Source: Olivibacter sp. XZL3 (GTDB lineage: Bacteria > Bacteroidota > Bacteroidia > Sphingobacteriales > Sphingobacteriaceae). From it: a stretch of 64,000 bases of DNA. The DNA is taken from the NCBI RefSeq assembly GCF_004368405.1, contig NZ_SBJH01000116.1:25180-89179 (forward strand), given 5' to 3'. A model generated the notes under the pieces. The model saw nothing but the letters and a program-made list of their open reading frames with translations. It had not been told where the DNA came from and ran no database searches. Of this stretch, positions 54,262 to 62,233 are shown in pieces (position 1 is the stretch's first letter; the number at the start of each line of letters is the position of its first letter). Both the position numbers and the translations under genes were made by a program.

Positions 54262-54507
54262 CCGCTTTATGGACTAAAGCCATGCAAAGGGTCTATAAGC
54301 AATGGTGAAATAACAAAAACCGTTTATGTTTGTTAGCTAAGTGGTCAAGGCAACGGGGATCTCGAGACAACACGAAAGATCCGACCGAACACGCTGTCTT
54401 GAACGATGGCTGCTGAAAGGGGTAGCAGTCTATATCCAGTATGACCAGTTGTGCGCGCCGGAAATATTGGTTCGATAGCCATGGTTTAACAAAGATAAGC
54501 TTACGGT

Positions 54508-54864
54508 ATGAACCACATACTAATTCAAGATAGCGACCCTGATGTGTTGTTTGTATTGCAGGAAGCGCTGGTAATGGAAGATTACCGTACAGTTGCTTGT
54601 ACGGATTATGAAGAAGTGTGGTCGGCCCTCGTCCAACAGCGACCGCAAGCGATCTTGCTGGAATACAAATTAGGAGGAAAAGCCTGCAATCTTCTGGTGA
54701 GCCGAATCCGAGCATTGTATCCGGACATTCCCATTATTGCTCTCAGCTGTGAAAAGGAACTTATCGAACGATGTGAACAGTTCCCGTTTGACGCTTGCCT
54801 TGCTAAACCTTTCGATTTAACCGACCTATATAGATTGGTAGGTGTTTTTGTCGCTAACCGATAA
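54508..54864 (+). CDS. Atypical single-domain response regulator (Asp replaced by Glu)
   Basis: A 118-residue receiver domain with no output part. Beta-1 acidic pair QDSDPD and the conserved lysine (LAKPFDL) are present, but the phosphoacceptor position reads ILLEYKLGG: residue 52 is Glu, not Asp. Glu cannot be phosphorylated normally and can mimic the phosphorylated state. ALSCEKE holds the usual Ser/Thr switch residue. It is probably a constitutively active or phosphorylation-independent receiver. Its output partner is unknown. The neighbouring receiver at 55034 has an intact Asp, giving a pair for comparison. Confidence 0.88.
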   Translation: MNHILIQDSDPDVLFVLQEALVMEDYRTVACTDYEEVWSALVQQRPQAILLEYKLGGKACNLLVSRIRALYPDIPIIALSCEKELIERCEQFPFDACLAKPFDLTDLYRLVGVFVANR

Positions 54865-55033
54865 TCATTGCTTGTGGCTAAATATTTTTTCCTGCGAGCT
54901 AAAACAATCGCTCTTCTTTCTTGTTTTTTTGATACTGTAGGCGAGCAACGTTTGCGGTACTATCTAACCGGACGTGCTACGAACTGCTCGTCATGAAAAG
55001 AAAGTCGAAGAGATACTAATCAGCATTACATAC

Positions 55034-55390
55034 ATGAAGCGAATAATCGTTGTGGAAGATGATAGGGATATCAGGGAGCTAGTGGAATATTTATTAACTA
55101 CCGAACAGTTTGATGTGCAAAGCTGTGCAAATGTGAGAGAGTTTAGGAGGCGCATCCAAACCGCCAAACCGAACCTGATTCTTTTGGATATCATGCTGCC
55201 GGATGGCGACGGAATGGAACTATGCCGAGAGCTTTATAAGGATCTAGACACTAGAGACATTCCTGTTGTACTGATGTCTGCACATGGAAGGCGTAGTTTA
55301 GTGCAAGCGGAAGAGTGCGCGCGCGATTTCATTGAGAAACCTTTTGATATCGACCATTTTCTTGCAACCATACGGCAATACCTCTTTTAG
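55034..55390 (+). CDS. Single-domain response regulator
   Basis: A 118-residue receiver from the ATG at 55034 (MKRIIVVEDDRDIRELVEYL); a longer reading frame begins at 54974 but has no receiver homology. The phosphoacceptor is D52 in LILLDIMLPDGDGMELCREL, with acidic D9-D10, switch Ser in VVLMSAHGRR and the lysine in IEKPFDID. It carries no output domain, so it works as a CheY-like shuttle or phosphorelay intermediate. It is a close relative of the receiver at 61562. It may be the partner of the stressosome-linked kinase. Confidence 0.93.
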   Translation: MKRIIVVEDDRDIRELVEYLLTTEQFDVQSCANVREFRRRIQTAKPNLILLDIMLPDGDGMELCRELYKDLDTRDIPVVLMSAHGRRSLVQAEECARDFIEKPFDIDHFLATIRQYLF

Positions 55391-55500
55391 TAACGGCGAA
55401 ACGATCCTGAACATCGCTGTTTACAATCTTTCACGATAAGAAACTTAGTGTGCAATTTTTTGTTGTTAAGACAGTACTTAATTGTTAGTTAATTTAGAAC

Positions 55501-56115
55501 ATGAAAATTGCTGTAATAGATAACAACCCGATTCAACGGGAAGGGGTGAAAAGAACGCTTGAAAGGCAGCATTTGAATGTGATATTTACAGGGCAGGAGT
55601 GGGATGACGTACCCGAAAGCGCTGAAGTAATCCTTTGTTTTGTAGATCGACACGAAAACCAAAAATGGCATCATTCTATAACCCATGCTATCGAGGCGGG
55701 ATTTAAAGTGGTTGTATTCGACCGGGCATCGGACCTTCGGCGTGCAACCCTATTTCGGAAAATGGGCGTGCATGGCTACCTCTCAAGTTCCTTCAGTTTG
55801 GACGATTTTCCGCAGGTAGAGGCTGTGATAAAAAGAAGTGGATTTTTCCTAGATCCATCTTTGCCGCTTTTGCTGTTCGACCGCATGGCGGCGTATGAAC
55901 GTTACATAGAAAATCTCAATCCGAAAGTTTCATTAACGAAGCAGGAAGATGACGTGCTCGATTTGTTGATAGAAGGCTATACGACAAAGGAAATATCGAA
56001 ACGCCTCATGAGCACAAAAAGGACTATAGACGATACGAGGGGTAAGATTTTTGCGAAAATTGGTGCTGTCGATAACCTGAGCTTGATTCTGTATCGACTT
56101 TGTAATCGTTTTTAA
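55501..56115 (+). CDS. LuxR-type regulator with atypical receiver
   Basis: A 204-residue protein with a degenerate receiver and a C-terminal LuxR helix-turn-helix (LTKQEDDVLDLLIEGYTTKE, TKRTIDDTRGKIFAKIGA). The first receiver strand has MKIAVIDNNP with one acidic residue instead of two; the likely acceptor is D49 in ILCFVDRHE. The conserved lysine near GYLSSSF is replaced by serine. Control is therefore probably not normal phosphorylation. It may read out another signal or dimerise constitutively. It is monocistronic and convergent with the DUF421 genes. Confidence 0.85.
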   Translation: MKIAVIDNNPIQREGVKRTLERQHLNVIFTGQEWDDVPESAEVILCFVDRHENQKWHHSITHAIEAGFKVVVFDRASDLRRATLFRKMGVHGYLSSSFSLDDFPQVEAVIKRSGFFLDPSLPLLLFDRMAAYERYIENLNPKVSLTKQEDDVLDLLIEGYTTKEISKRLMSTKRTIDDTRGKIFAKIGAVDNLSLILYRLCNRF

Positions 56116-56129
56116 AGTTAGGATATAAG

Positions 56130-56834
56130 CTAGGCCCCTTGTTTTTTTTCCTTTTCACTCCGATAAACGGCTTGGATCCAGTTTGCGTGCCCACAATTTT
56201 TGCAAGCTTGGTCCTCGCCTTTCTGTAATCCGCAATTGGCACAAACCAGTTTGGTGGCTACTTTAAAACGATTTAAGAAAGCAAGGTCGATTTCCGGGAT
56301 AATGGATAGGCCCGGATCATCGCCCTCATTTTCAATTAGGGTGAAGCTACCGTTAGGTTCGATGTACAATCGTTTTACTTGACCGAGATGGACAATCTGT
56401 TCTGACCGAAGTTCGGCAAAAATCCGCTCGCGCGTTAACGTCGCTCTTTTTATGGTCTTGACACATAAAACACCGTTCTCTATTAAGGTGGCGATATTCC
56501 CTTGGCTTAGACTTTCGAATTTCTCATCCTGGCTTGCCTTTCTAGCAATTAGGCGACCGAAGAACACGACGACAATGGCGATAATGACTGCAGGAAGTAT
56601 ACCGCGTTCCGGCGACTGGATAGGAACCCCGATTGCGGCGGCTAAGGTCACAAGCGAGGCTTGTTCTGTACGGCTTAGTTGAGTGGCCATCCGGCTACCG
56701 ATTAGGCGAAAGGCAATCATCAATACCGCATAAATAACAATGGTGCGTAGAATAATTTCGATGAAGAAGACGCCTGGAGCCTCTCCAATAAACACCCTCA
56801 TCCAGTCGCCCAATTGAATATCTTCTTTTTTCAT
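56130..56834 (-). CDS. DUF421 (YetF-like) membrane protein with C-terminal zinc ribbon
   Basis: A 234-residue protein with three N-terminal membrane helices (residues about 20-100), a YetF-like cytoplasmic domain (GNIATLIENGVLCVKTIKRA, HLGQVKRLYIEPNGSFTLIE) and a C-terminal four-cysteine ribbon (CANC and CKNC). DUF421 is common in stress regulons of spore-formers and Bacteroidota; its biochemical role is open. The ribbon is an extra absent from the Bacillus type. It is in an operon with the paralogue at 56837, two bases away. Confidence 0.92.
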   Translation of the reverse strand: MKKEDIQLGDWMRVFIGEAPGVFFIEIILRTIVIYAVLMIAFRLIGSRMATQLSRTEQASLVTLAAAIGVPIQSPERGILPAVIIAIVVVFFGRLIARKASQDEKFESLSQGNIATLIENGVLCVKTIKRATLTRERIFAELRSEQIVHLGQVKRLYIEPNGSFTLIENEGDDPGLSIIPEIDLAFLNRFKVATKLVCANCGLQKGEDQACKNCGHANWIQAVYRSEKEKKQGA

Positions 56835-56836
56835 GT

Positions 56837-57511
56837 CTAAATAATTGCCTTTATAAATTCGGTACCATCACAGTTTTCACATCGGTCGTCTGTGCTGCTG
56901 AGCTTACCACAACTGCAACAAGCAAAGCTGCTTTCGTGGTATTGCTGATCGGATAACCGCAGGTCGCGTAGCGGATACAGCGATAGACCCGCTCTTTTAC
57001 CGCGATGCTCATAAATGCTAAAGATACCACAGGCTTCTAAGTACACGCGGTCTACTTGGCCTAAGTTGAATATTTTTTTGTTTCGAAGTTTAGAATACAA
57101 CTGCTGTCTCGAGATGTTGAGCTTTTCGAGCGTTCCTAAATCGATCACGCCGTCGCTTACCAGTAGGTCGGCTTTTCCTTGTATCAGCGTTTCAGCCGCT
57201 TGCTTTTTGTAGGATAGGTAATTAAGTCCACGTAGAAAAGCAACAGCCAAAAGAAGGATAATAATTCCTTGTAGAATGCCTCGATCTGGTATTTGCATGG
57301 GCACCGACACAATAGCACCCAGTGTAATCATCACGGCCATCTCCGTGATAGTTAACTGGCCAGTCATACGCTTTCCCAACAATTTCAATGCGACCAATAA
57401 GGCCAGATAGACAATGATGGTGCGAATAAATACTTCTACCATAAAAGCTCCCGGCGTCTCTCCGAATAGAATGCGCTGTATGTCCGTCAGCTTTATTTCT
57501 TCTTTTTTCAT
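56837..57511 (-). CDS. DUF421 (YetF-like) membrane protein, paralogue with zinc ribbon
   Basis: A 224-residue paralogue of the 56130 gene product. It shares GETPGAFMVEVFIRTIIVYL, the helix KLLGKRMTGQLTITEMAVM and the domain FNLGQVDRVYLEACGIFSIY, and ends with a ribbon CCSC...CENC. The gene is the upstream member of the pair; both start with the similar MKKEEIKL and MKKEDIQL. Duplication followed by divergence is likely. The pair may form a heterodimer. Confidence 0.92.
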   Translation of the reverse strand: MKKEEIKLTDIQRILFGETPGAFMVEVFIRTIIVYLALLVALKLLGKRMTGQLTITEMAVMITLGAIVSVPMQIPDRGILQGIIILLLAVAFLRGLNYLSYKKQAAETLIQGKADLLVSDGVIDLGTLEKLNISRQQLYSKLRNKKIFNLGQVDRVYLEACGIFSIYEHRGKRAGLSLYPLRDLRLSDQQYHESSFACCSCGKLSSTDDRCENCDGTEFIKAII

Positions 57512-57693
57512 GGCATCTTTGTTGCGCTTGTTTTACTTGACTGACAAGAACAGATTCAAAACTTCGGCCAAAGGTGGTACCTTAATCGCGACTGCAGGAA
57601 CACCGCCAGCTAGCCGATCAATTGTTTCGATTTAGGTACAGGAGTGACGCAAGAAAACGACAGATCTTATTTTTTGATAAGTGCAACATCGCT

Positions 57694-59400
57694 TTATTTT
57701 ATCGAATCGGAAGAGGTTTTATACCATTCAAATCCATAACCATCCAACGTTATATCTTGTGGTATAGCCGTCGATCCGTCTGTAACGGATAAAAGCTGTT
57801 TAGCCTTTAGCAACTCTCCTTTCACTTTGAATCGCTGTGGCCGGTCGGAAAAATTGTGTAAGCTTAGTAAGCTTTTGTCTTTGTATTGATAGTGTATTGC
57901 TAATACATATTTAGAATTTGTTTTTAGCACCTCGAATTTTCCTAATCCGATTTCCGGATACTCTTTTCGGAGTGCCGCAGTGCTTTTGATAAAATTTAAT
58001 AAGGAGTGAGGATCTTTTAGTTGTGAAGCGACGTTTACGTTTTTGTAGCTATAAGGCCCTTTGTCGATAACCGGCCGGAAAGCCTTGGCCGCTTGTGTAA
58101 AACCACCTTGAGGCGCTGCAGACCATTGCATCGGAGTCCGAACTGCCAAACGCTCTTTTAATTCCAAATTGTCGCCCATGCCGATTTCTTCACCGTAACG
58201 GATCACCGGCGTGCCCGGCAGTGAGAACAGTAAGTGATAGGCAAATCGAATCTGTTTATTGTTTTGCAACATCGGTGCAAGTCGCCGACGAATGCCTCGG
58301 TCGTATAGTTGCATTGTGGTGTCAGGGCCGAAGCGTTGATATACTTCTCTTCGTTGTCTATCTTTGAGCCTCGCCAGGTCGATCTCATCGTGATTCCTTA
58401 AAAAATGCCCCCATTGCGCCGCCTCTGGTTTTTCTTTCGTTTCTTCGATGGCTTTAATAAGTAACTTAATCTTTTGAGATGCGAGTGCGTAAAACAAATA
58501 TTGATTTACGTAAAAGTTAAACATCATCTGCATGCCGCTATTATTTTCTCCGAAGTAATCTTTGTTTTCTTCGGGCGATAAGTTCGCTTCGCCCAACATC
58601 AGGGCGCCGGGTTTTTCCTCCTCCATAACGCTGCGCATCTGAGGTACCAAATCCATCATACGTTGGGGATTCTCGCTTCCAGTCTCGGGAATATCGATGA
58701 TGAAAGGAACAGCGTCTAAGCGATAACCGTCTACTCCCTGTCGAAGCCAAAAGCGCATAATCTTAAAGGCTTCTTGCTGTACGGCTGTATTGCGATAATT
58801 CAGGTCGGGTTGAAAGACGTAAAATCGATGAAAGTAATATTGTTGTGCGATAGAATCATAGGTCCATGTTTCCTTTTGGACACCGGGAAACACCATGCCT
58901 TTGTCTGCGTCCTTCGGTCTTTCTGACTGCCAGACGTACCAATCCCGATAAGGGCTTTTTACGTCCCTTCTACTGGCTTCAAACCAAGGGTGCTCGATGG
59001 AAGTATGGTTTAATACGACGTCAGTGATGATTTTTATTCCCCTACGGTGGGCCTGCTCAAAAAACTCCTTAACGTCCGCTGCTGTACCATATTTGGCATC
59101 AACCCCATAGTAATCAAGCACATCATAGCCATCGTCTTTACGGGGCGAAGGATAAAAAGGAGCTAGCCAGATAGCGTCGATACCGAGACTATCCAAATAA
59201 TCTAATTCACTGATTAGCCCTCTAAAATCGCCTATACCATCCTGATTACTATCTTTGAAGGTGCCTACCTCGATGTTGTAGAAAAAGCTGTTTTTGTACC
59301 AAGGAACCTGATCCGTAGGTTGGTTATCCTGTGCAAATACCTTGGAATAACTGAACGCAAAGAAAAGTACTCGCACAAATAGCCAGCTGATCTTATTCAT
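57694..59400 (-). CDS. Secreted GH13 trehalose-synthase-like alpha-glucosidase/transglucosylase
   Basis: A 568-residue GH13 enzyme with a signal peptide (LFVRVLFFAFSYSKVFAQ), so periplasmic. Family motifs are DSNQDGIGDFRGLISELDYL, DGYDVLDYYGVDAKYGT, ITDVVLNHTSIEHPWF, the nucleophile GVDGYRLDAVPF, the acid/base in GALMLGEANLS and LRNHDEIDLARL. The sequence resembles maltose-trehalose interconverting TreS, and oligo-1,6-glucosidase is close. Most TreS enzymes are cytoplasmic, so export is a notable deviation. Trehalose or maltose in the periplasm would fit osmotic stress. The gene is monocistronic and opposite to many neighbours. Confidence 0.92.
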   Translation of the reverse strand: MNKISWLFVRVLFFAFSYSKVFAQDNQPTDQVPWYKNSFFYNIEVGTFKDSNQDGIGDFRGLISELDYLDSLGIDAIWLAPFYPSPRKDDGYDVLDYYGVDAKYGTAADVKEFFEQAHRRGIKIITDVVLNHTSIEHPWFEASRRDVKSPYRDWYVWQSERPKDADKGMVFPGVQKETWTYDSIAQQYYFHRFYVFQPDLNYRNTAVQQEAFKIMRFWLRQGVDGYRLDAVPFIIDIPETGSENPQRMMDLVPQMRSVMEEEKPGALMLGEANLSPEENKDYFGENNSGMQMMFNFYVNQYLFYALASQKIKLLIKAIEETKEKPEAAQWGHFLRNHDEIDLARLKDRQRREVYQRFGPDTTMQLYDRGIRRRLAPMLQNNKQIRFAYHLLFSLPGTPVIRYGEEIGMGDNLELKERLAVRTPMQWSAAPQGGFTQAAKAFRPVIDKGPYSYKNVNVASQLKDPHSLLNFIKSTAALRKEYPEIGLGKFEVLKTNSKYVLAIHYQYKDKSLLSLHNFSDRPQRFKVKGELLKAKQLLSVTDGSTAIPQDITLDGYGFEWYKTSSDSIK

Positions 59401-59425
59401 AGTGGCTCATCCTTAAATTTTCATG

Positions 59426-59593
59426 CTATTTTTTCTTTTTATCGTTGTGTGGCTGCGAATAAGAAGGAGGATCACTGGCGGGAAAGGTTTGTTCAATCTC
59501 GTCATCCAACTCTTGATCGGCTTTCTTCCGGCTCTCTTCTTTTTGTTTTTTTTCGTCGGCCTCAGCGTCATGCTTTTTTTTGTCTGTGTTCAT
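59426..59593 (-). CDS. Small charged protein with FPASDPPS motif, 55 residues
   Basis: A minus-strand frame from the ATG at 59593 begins MNTDKKKHDAEADEKKQKEE and ends EQTFPASDPPSYSQPHND. The (T)FPASDPP motif is familiar from many small stress-related proteins in Bacteroidota and proteobacteria whose function is unknown. Lysine and glutamate dominate the rest. It lies just upstream of the trehalose-synthase-like gene and may be its operon partner (25 bases apart). Confidence 0.7.
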   Translation of the reverse strand: MNTDKKKHDAEADEKKQKEESRKKADQELDDEIEQTFPASDPPSYSQPHNDKKKK

Positions 59594-59670
59594 AACCGAT
59601 ATTTTTTAAATGAGTAATAGGGTATAGTTATCAGATACAACCAATAAAAAATACGGCTGTATTCATCTCA

Positions 59671-59878
59671 TTAATCACCATTTTCTGAAAGCCCGAATTT
59701 CTTTGCCAAAAACTCCTCCAGTTCAACCGGGCTATTAGTTTTCGACTCATGAATTGCGGCTTCAAGTTCTTCCGTTCTGAGATTAAACTTAGTTCTAAAG
59801 TAAATCGAAGTCGAACACCTCGTATGGATTAGTGCCTGCTTTATCCTGCTCTTCCCGTAGCTTTTTATTCTCAGTCAT
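59671..59878 (-). pseudogene. Frameshifted DUF3606-like small protein gene
   Basis: From the ATG at 59878 the frame reads MTENKKLREEQDKAGTNPYE and stops at 59795. A different frame immediately continues with YFRTKFNLRTEELEAAIHES and ends LAKKFGLSENGD at 59671. Joined, they give a roughly 68-residue protein matching the DUF3606 pattern (a YEVxYW-like start, then helix-helix with ELxxAV). The total 208 bases is one more than a multiple of three, consistent with a one-base insertion near 59800-59825. It may be a real pseudogene or a sequencing error. The family is common in Bacteroidota. Confidence 0.55.
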
Positions 59879-60207
59879 AACCTTGTTTTACGTATAAAAC
59901 CGTTTATTTCTGCTTTTGTTTTGCCGTTTTGTTGCTAAAGTAAAGAATAGATGCCGACGGCATGTGCCCGAACGCTAGCGTTTATCTCCATGGTAGTAAC
60001 TGGCTATGTGGAGCGTGCGGTCGTTATAGTGGGAATATCTCCACGAGCTGGGCAGGAGGGGCGCTTAAAGTGGCTTCACAAAAAGCACGCCGAATAAAAC
60101 AAAGAACAAATACATCCTTCTGCTGTTCTATAAGAGCTGACGCCCTCCTTACTGAAGCTAGTATCAGGAGTGGGGCGTCTTTGATAACGAATCAATAATA
60201 ACAGTAG

Positions 60208-60315
60208 CGATGAAGCGATCATGATTTATTTCAGCCACACAAGGAGATGAATAAATCTGATACCTGCCTGCGGTAGGAAGGGCTTCATCACCTTTAAAAA
60301 GCAAATTATATAAAG
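60208..60315 (+). repeat. Conserved leader element, copy A (before the gene at 60316)
   Basis: The sequence shares ATCATGATTTATTTC, ACCACACA-like CAGCCACAC, GATGAATAAATC and GCTTCATCACC plus AAAGCAAAT with copy B at 63834. GATGAAGC (60209-60216) pairs with GCTTCATC (60282-60289), and GATTTATT pairs with AATAAATC inside. It carries an extra palindromic CCTGCCTGCGGTAGG (60263-60277) that copy B lacks. It ends at the start codon of the gene at 60316, so it is a probable 5' UTR or small RNA-like structure. Confidence 0.75.
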
Positions 60316-60558
60316 ATGAAAAATCAGGAGCAGAAGAAAGACATGGAGAAGAAACCGGAGAACCAAGATGCTTATTCGGAAATAGAAAAGGATCCAATGG
60401 AAGGGAATGCGCATGAGCAGGATTTGTTGCAGCAAGCTTCGGATAGCGCTTCGGCGGCCTATACCTTAGATAACGGCATTGAGGGCGATGAATTTCGCCA
60501 GTCAAAACCGGATGCATCCAAAAGTAAAGAAGGGAGCCCACATAATGCGAAGCAATAA
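60316..60558 (+). CDS. Small acidic hypothetical protein, 80 residues
   Basis: A hydrophilic, disordered-looking protein beginning MKNQEQKKDMEKKPENQDAY and ending KSKEGSPHNAKQ, with low complexity and no cysteines. The start follows immediately after the conserved leader copy A, which supports real expression. I do not recognise a family. Such short charged proteins are typical of this stress-associated region. It may share a transcript with the next gene 32 bases later. Confidence 0.65.
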   Translation: MKNQEQKKDMEKKPENQDAYSEIEKDPMEGNAHEQDLLQQASDSASAAYTLDNGIEGDEFRQSKPDASKSKEGSPHNAKQ

Positions 60559-60590
60559 AATGGTTAAGGGAAGAGATATGCCGCAGAAAT

Positions 60591-61091
60591 ATGCAAGCTG
60601 ACAATACCGTTGAAAAAGTCGACCACTCGCTTACACTGGAGGAAGATCTGAAGCTACATATACGGGGATGGAAGACACAAAAAATAGGGGCCGTTCTGAT
60701 ATTAATATTGATGATTTTGGCCGCCTTGGGCTTGTTCGGAGAAGGCCTGTTAAGTGCAAGGAAAATCGTAAAGGAGGGCGTTTCCGTTGAATATGAATAC
60801 TTCTTAAGGTATCAAAAGGAGATGGATATCGCCTTTCGCCTTTCAGATCAAGGAGATATCCGGGTGGCCGTTCCGCTTCAGTATCTTGATCGCTTCAAAG
60901 TGGCAAGAATAGTACCGGAGCCAAATGAAAGTGTTATTTCCGGTGATTACGTAATCTATACGTTCCGGGCCGAGAAGAAAGGGAAGAAGCTTTGTCGCTT
61001 CTATTTACAGGCACAAAAGCCAGGCAGTGTTAAAGGCTCGTGGAAGGTAAATCAACAGCATTTTGAAATGAGCCATTTTATTTATCCATAG
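60591..61091 (+). CDS. Membrane-anchored protein of unknown function, 166 residues
   Basis: It has a short cytoplasmic N-terminus, one membrane helix at about residues 33-52 (AVLILILMILAALGLFG) and an extracytoplasmic beta-rich domain (VSVEYEYFLRYQKEMDIAF, RVAVPLQYLDRFKVARIVPE, VIYTFRAEKKGKKLCRFYLQ). The layout suggests a periplasmic domain tethered to the inner membrane. The DUF421 gene follows only four bases after the stop codon, so the two are translated together and probably work together. I do not recognise the family. Confidence 0.75.
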   Translation: MQADNTVEKVDHSLTLEEDLKLHIRGWKTQKIGAVLILILMILAALGLFGEGLLSARKIVKEGVSVEYEYFLRYQKEMDIAFRLSDQGDIRVAVPLQYLDRFKVARIVPEPNESVISGDYVIYTFRAEKKGKKLCRFYLQAQKPGSVKGSWKVNQQHFEMSHFIYP

Positions 61092-61095
61092 TTCT

Positions 61096-61548
61096 ATGAA
61101 TCCGATTATACGTGGCATTGCGATTTACCTTTTTCTATTGGTACTCTTTCGTGTATTGGGCAAACGCAGCTTGGCCGAGACGACCACCTTCGATTTCGTC
61201 TTATTGCTGATTATTGGCGAAGCAACGCAACAGGCGCTTTTAGGCGATGACTTTTCAATGACTAACAGTTTGATGCTGATTACCGCATTGATCGGAGTCG
61301 ACATGGTTTTTGGTACGCTAAAAGGTCGCTTTCAAAAGCTCGATAAGCTGCTGGAGGGCACACCGTTGATATTGATCGACCATGGTAAGCCGCTGAAAGA
61401 AAGGATGAGAAAAGCGGGGGTAGAAGAGGATGATATTATGGAGGCCGCTCGTCTAAATCACGGACTGGAACAGTTAGATCAGGTGAAATATGCTGTTTTG
61501 GAGCGCAACGGTAGCATCTCCATTATTCCTTTCAACTCCTCGTCCTAG
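61096..61548 (+). CDS. Short DUF421 (YetF-like) membrane protein
   Basis: A 150-residue DUF421 protein starting MNPIIRGIAIYLFLLVLFRV. It has RVLGKRSLAETTTFDFVLLL, the pattern IIGEATQQALLGDDF and the cytoplasmic domain LEGTPLILIDHGKPLKERM and EQLDQVKYAVLERNGSISII. It is shorter than the two paralogues at 56.1 and 56.8 kb and lacks their zinc ribbon. It starts four bases after the membrane-anchored gene at 60591, a likely co-operating partner. Function is unknown; the family is often stress-induced. Confidence 0.92.
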   Translation: MNPIIRGIAIYLFLLVLFRVLGKRSLAETTTFDFVLLLIIGEATQQALLGDDFSMTNSLMLITALIGVDMVFGTLKGRFQKLDKLLEGTPLILIDHGKPLKERMRKAGVEEDDIMEAARLNHGLEQLDQVKYAVLERNGSISIIPFNSSS

Positions 61549-61561
61549 TAACCGCGACGCC

Positions 61562-61930
61562 TTAGCCTTCCACTTTAGCTAGATATGTCTGAATTCGCTT
61601 TACGAAGTCGCGTATATCAAAAGGCTTTCTGATGAAGTCATCTGCCGAGCATGGATGGTCGTTGATCAGGTTATAGTGGGCGGACATAATAATAACGGGT
61701 ATGTTGGAGGTAGTCTCTTGAGACTTTAGCTGGTTACAAATGTCTATTCCGTTTCCGTCCGGTAACATCACATCCAGCAAGATCAGGTCTGCATTGGCAT
61801 CATGGATGGCTTTCCAAAAGCTTTCTGCCCGTTCGTAGCTTTCGACGCTAAGTTTCGCTTCAGTTAAAATATATTCGATGACTTCCCGTATAGCCGGATC
61901 ATCTTCTAAAACAATAATTTTTTTCTTCAT
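61562..61930 (-). CDS. Single-domain response regulator
   Basis: A 122-residue receiver with no output domain: MKKKIIVLEDDPAIREVIEY, D53 in LILLDVMLPDGNGIDICNQL, VIIMSAHY and the lysine in IRKPFDIRDF. It closely resembles the receiver at 55034 (same I..EDD..IRE, VMLPDG and KPFDI), so the two are paralogues. It can pass phosphate to another protein. No kinase is adjacent. It converges with the DUF421 gene with only 13 bases between stops. Confidence 0.93.
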   Translation of the reverse strand: MKKKIIVLEDDPAIREVIEYILTEAKLSVESYERAESFWKAIHDANADLILLDVMLPDGNGIDICNQLKSQETTSNIPVIIMSAHYNLINDHPCSADDFIRKPFDIRDFVKRIQTYLAKVEG

Positions 61931-62062
61931 AAACTCTTAATAGCGCGTTTGGATAGGCCAAGCTTGCAACAATAATCAGGCCATTATTCGATTTGAGAGC
62001 GGCGGAGGGATTTATGGCAGTGTTTTTGAATTTAACCGTTAAGGTAATATTAAAAAACAAGA

Positions 62063-62233
62063 ATGGAACGGAACAAAAAGCAGGTATCTGAACAGGCGAA
62101 GGCTGGTAAAGAGAACTTAAAAAATAAAGGACAAGCACCGAAACGTTCGGAGCCAGCCCAAAAAGAGAAGAGCTCAAAAGGCAAAGACGACTTGGATGAC
62201 GAAAATTCTCTGAAATCAAATTCGCTGTTTTAA
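62063..62233 (+). CDS. Small lysine-rich protein, 56 residues
   Basis: The ATG at 62063 opens a frame beginning MERNKKQVSEQAKAGKENLK and ending DDLDDENSLKSNSLF. It is very hydrophilic with a high content of K, E, S and Q, like other disordered proteins of this locus. It overlaps a longer minus-strand frame that has no family and looks non-coding. It starts 133 bases beyond the divergent receiver gene. I do not recognise a family; it may be expressed as a stress protein. Confidence 0.5.
   Translation: MERNKKQVSEQAKAGKENLKNKGQAPKRSEPAQKEKSSKGKDDLDDENSLKSNSLF

Noticed and set aside
59962..60198. A 78-codon plus-strand frame (MCPNASVYLHGSNW...)
   Set aside because: Odd composition, no homology I recognise, no promoter or coupling to neighbours. 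I treat 59879-60207 as non-coding.
60164..60604. A 146-codon minus-strand frame
   Set aside because: It runs antisense through the conserved leader and the small acidic gene at 60316, and the composition is poor. The leader repeat argues for the plus strand.
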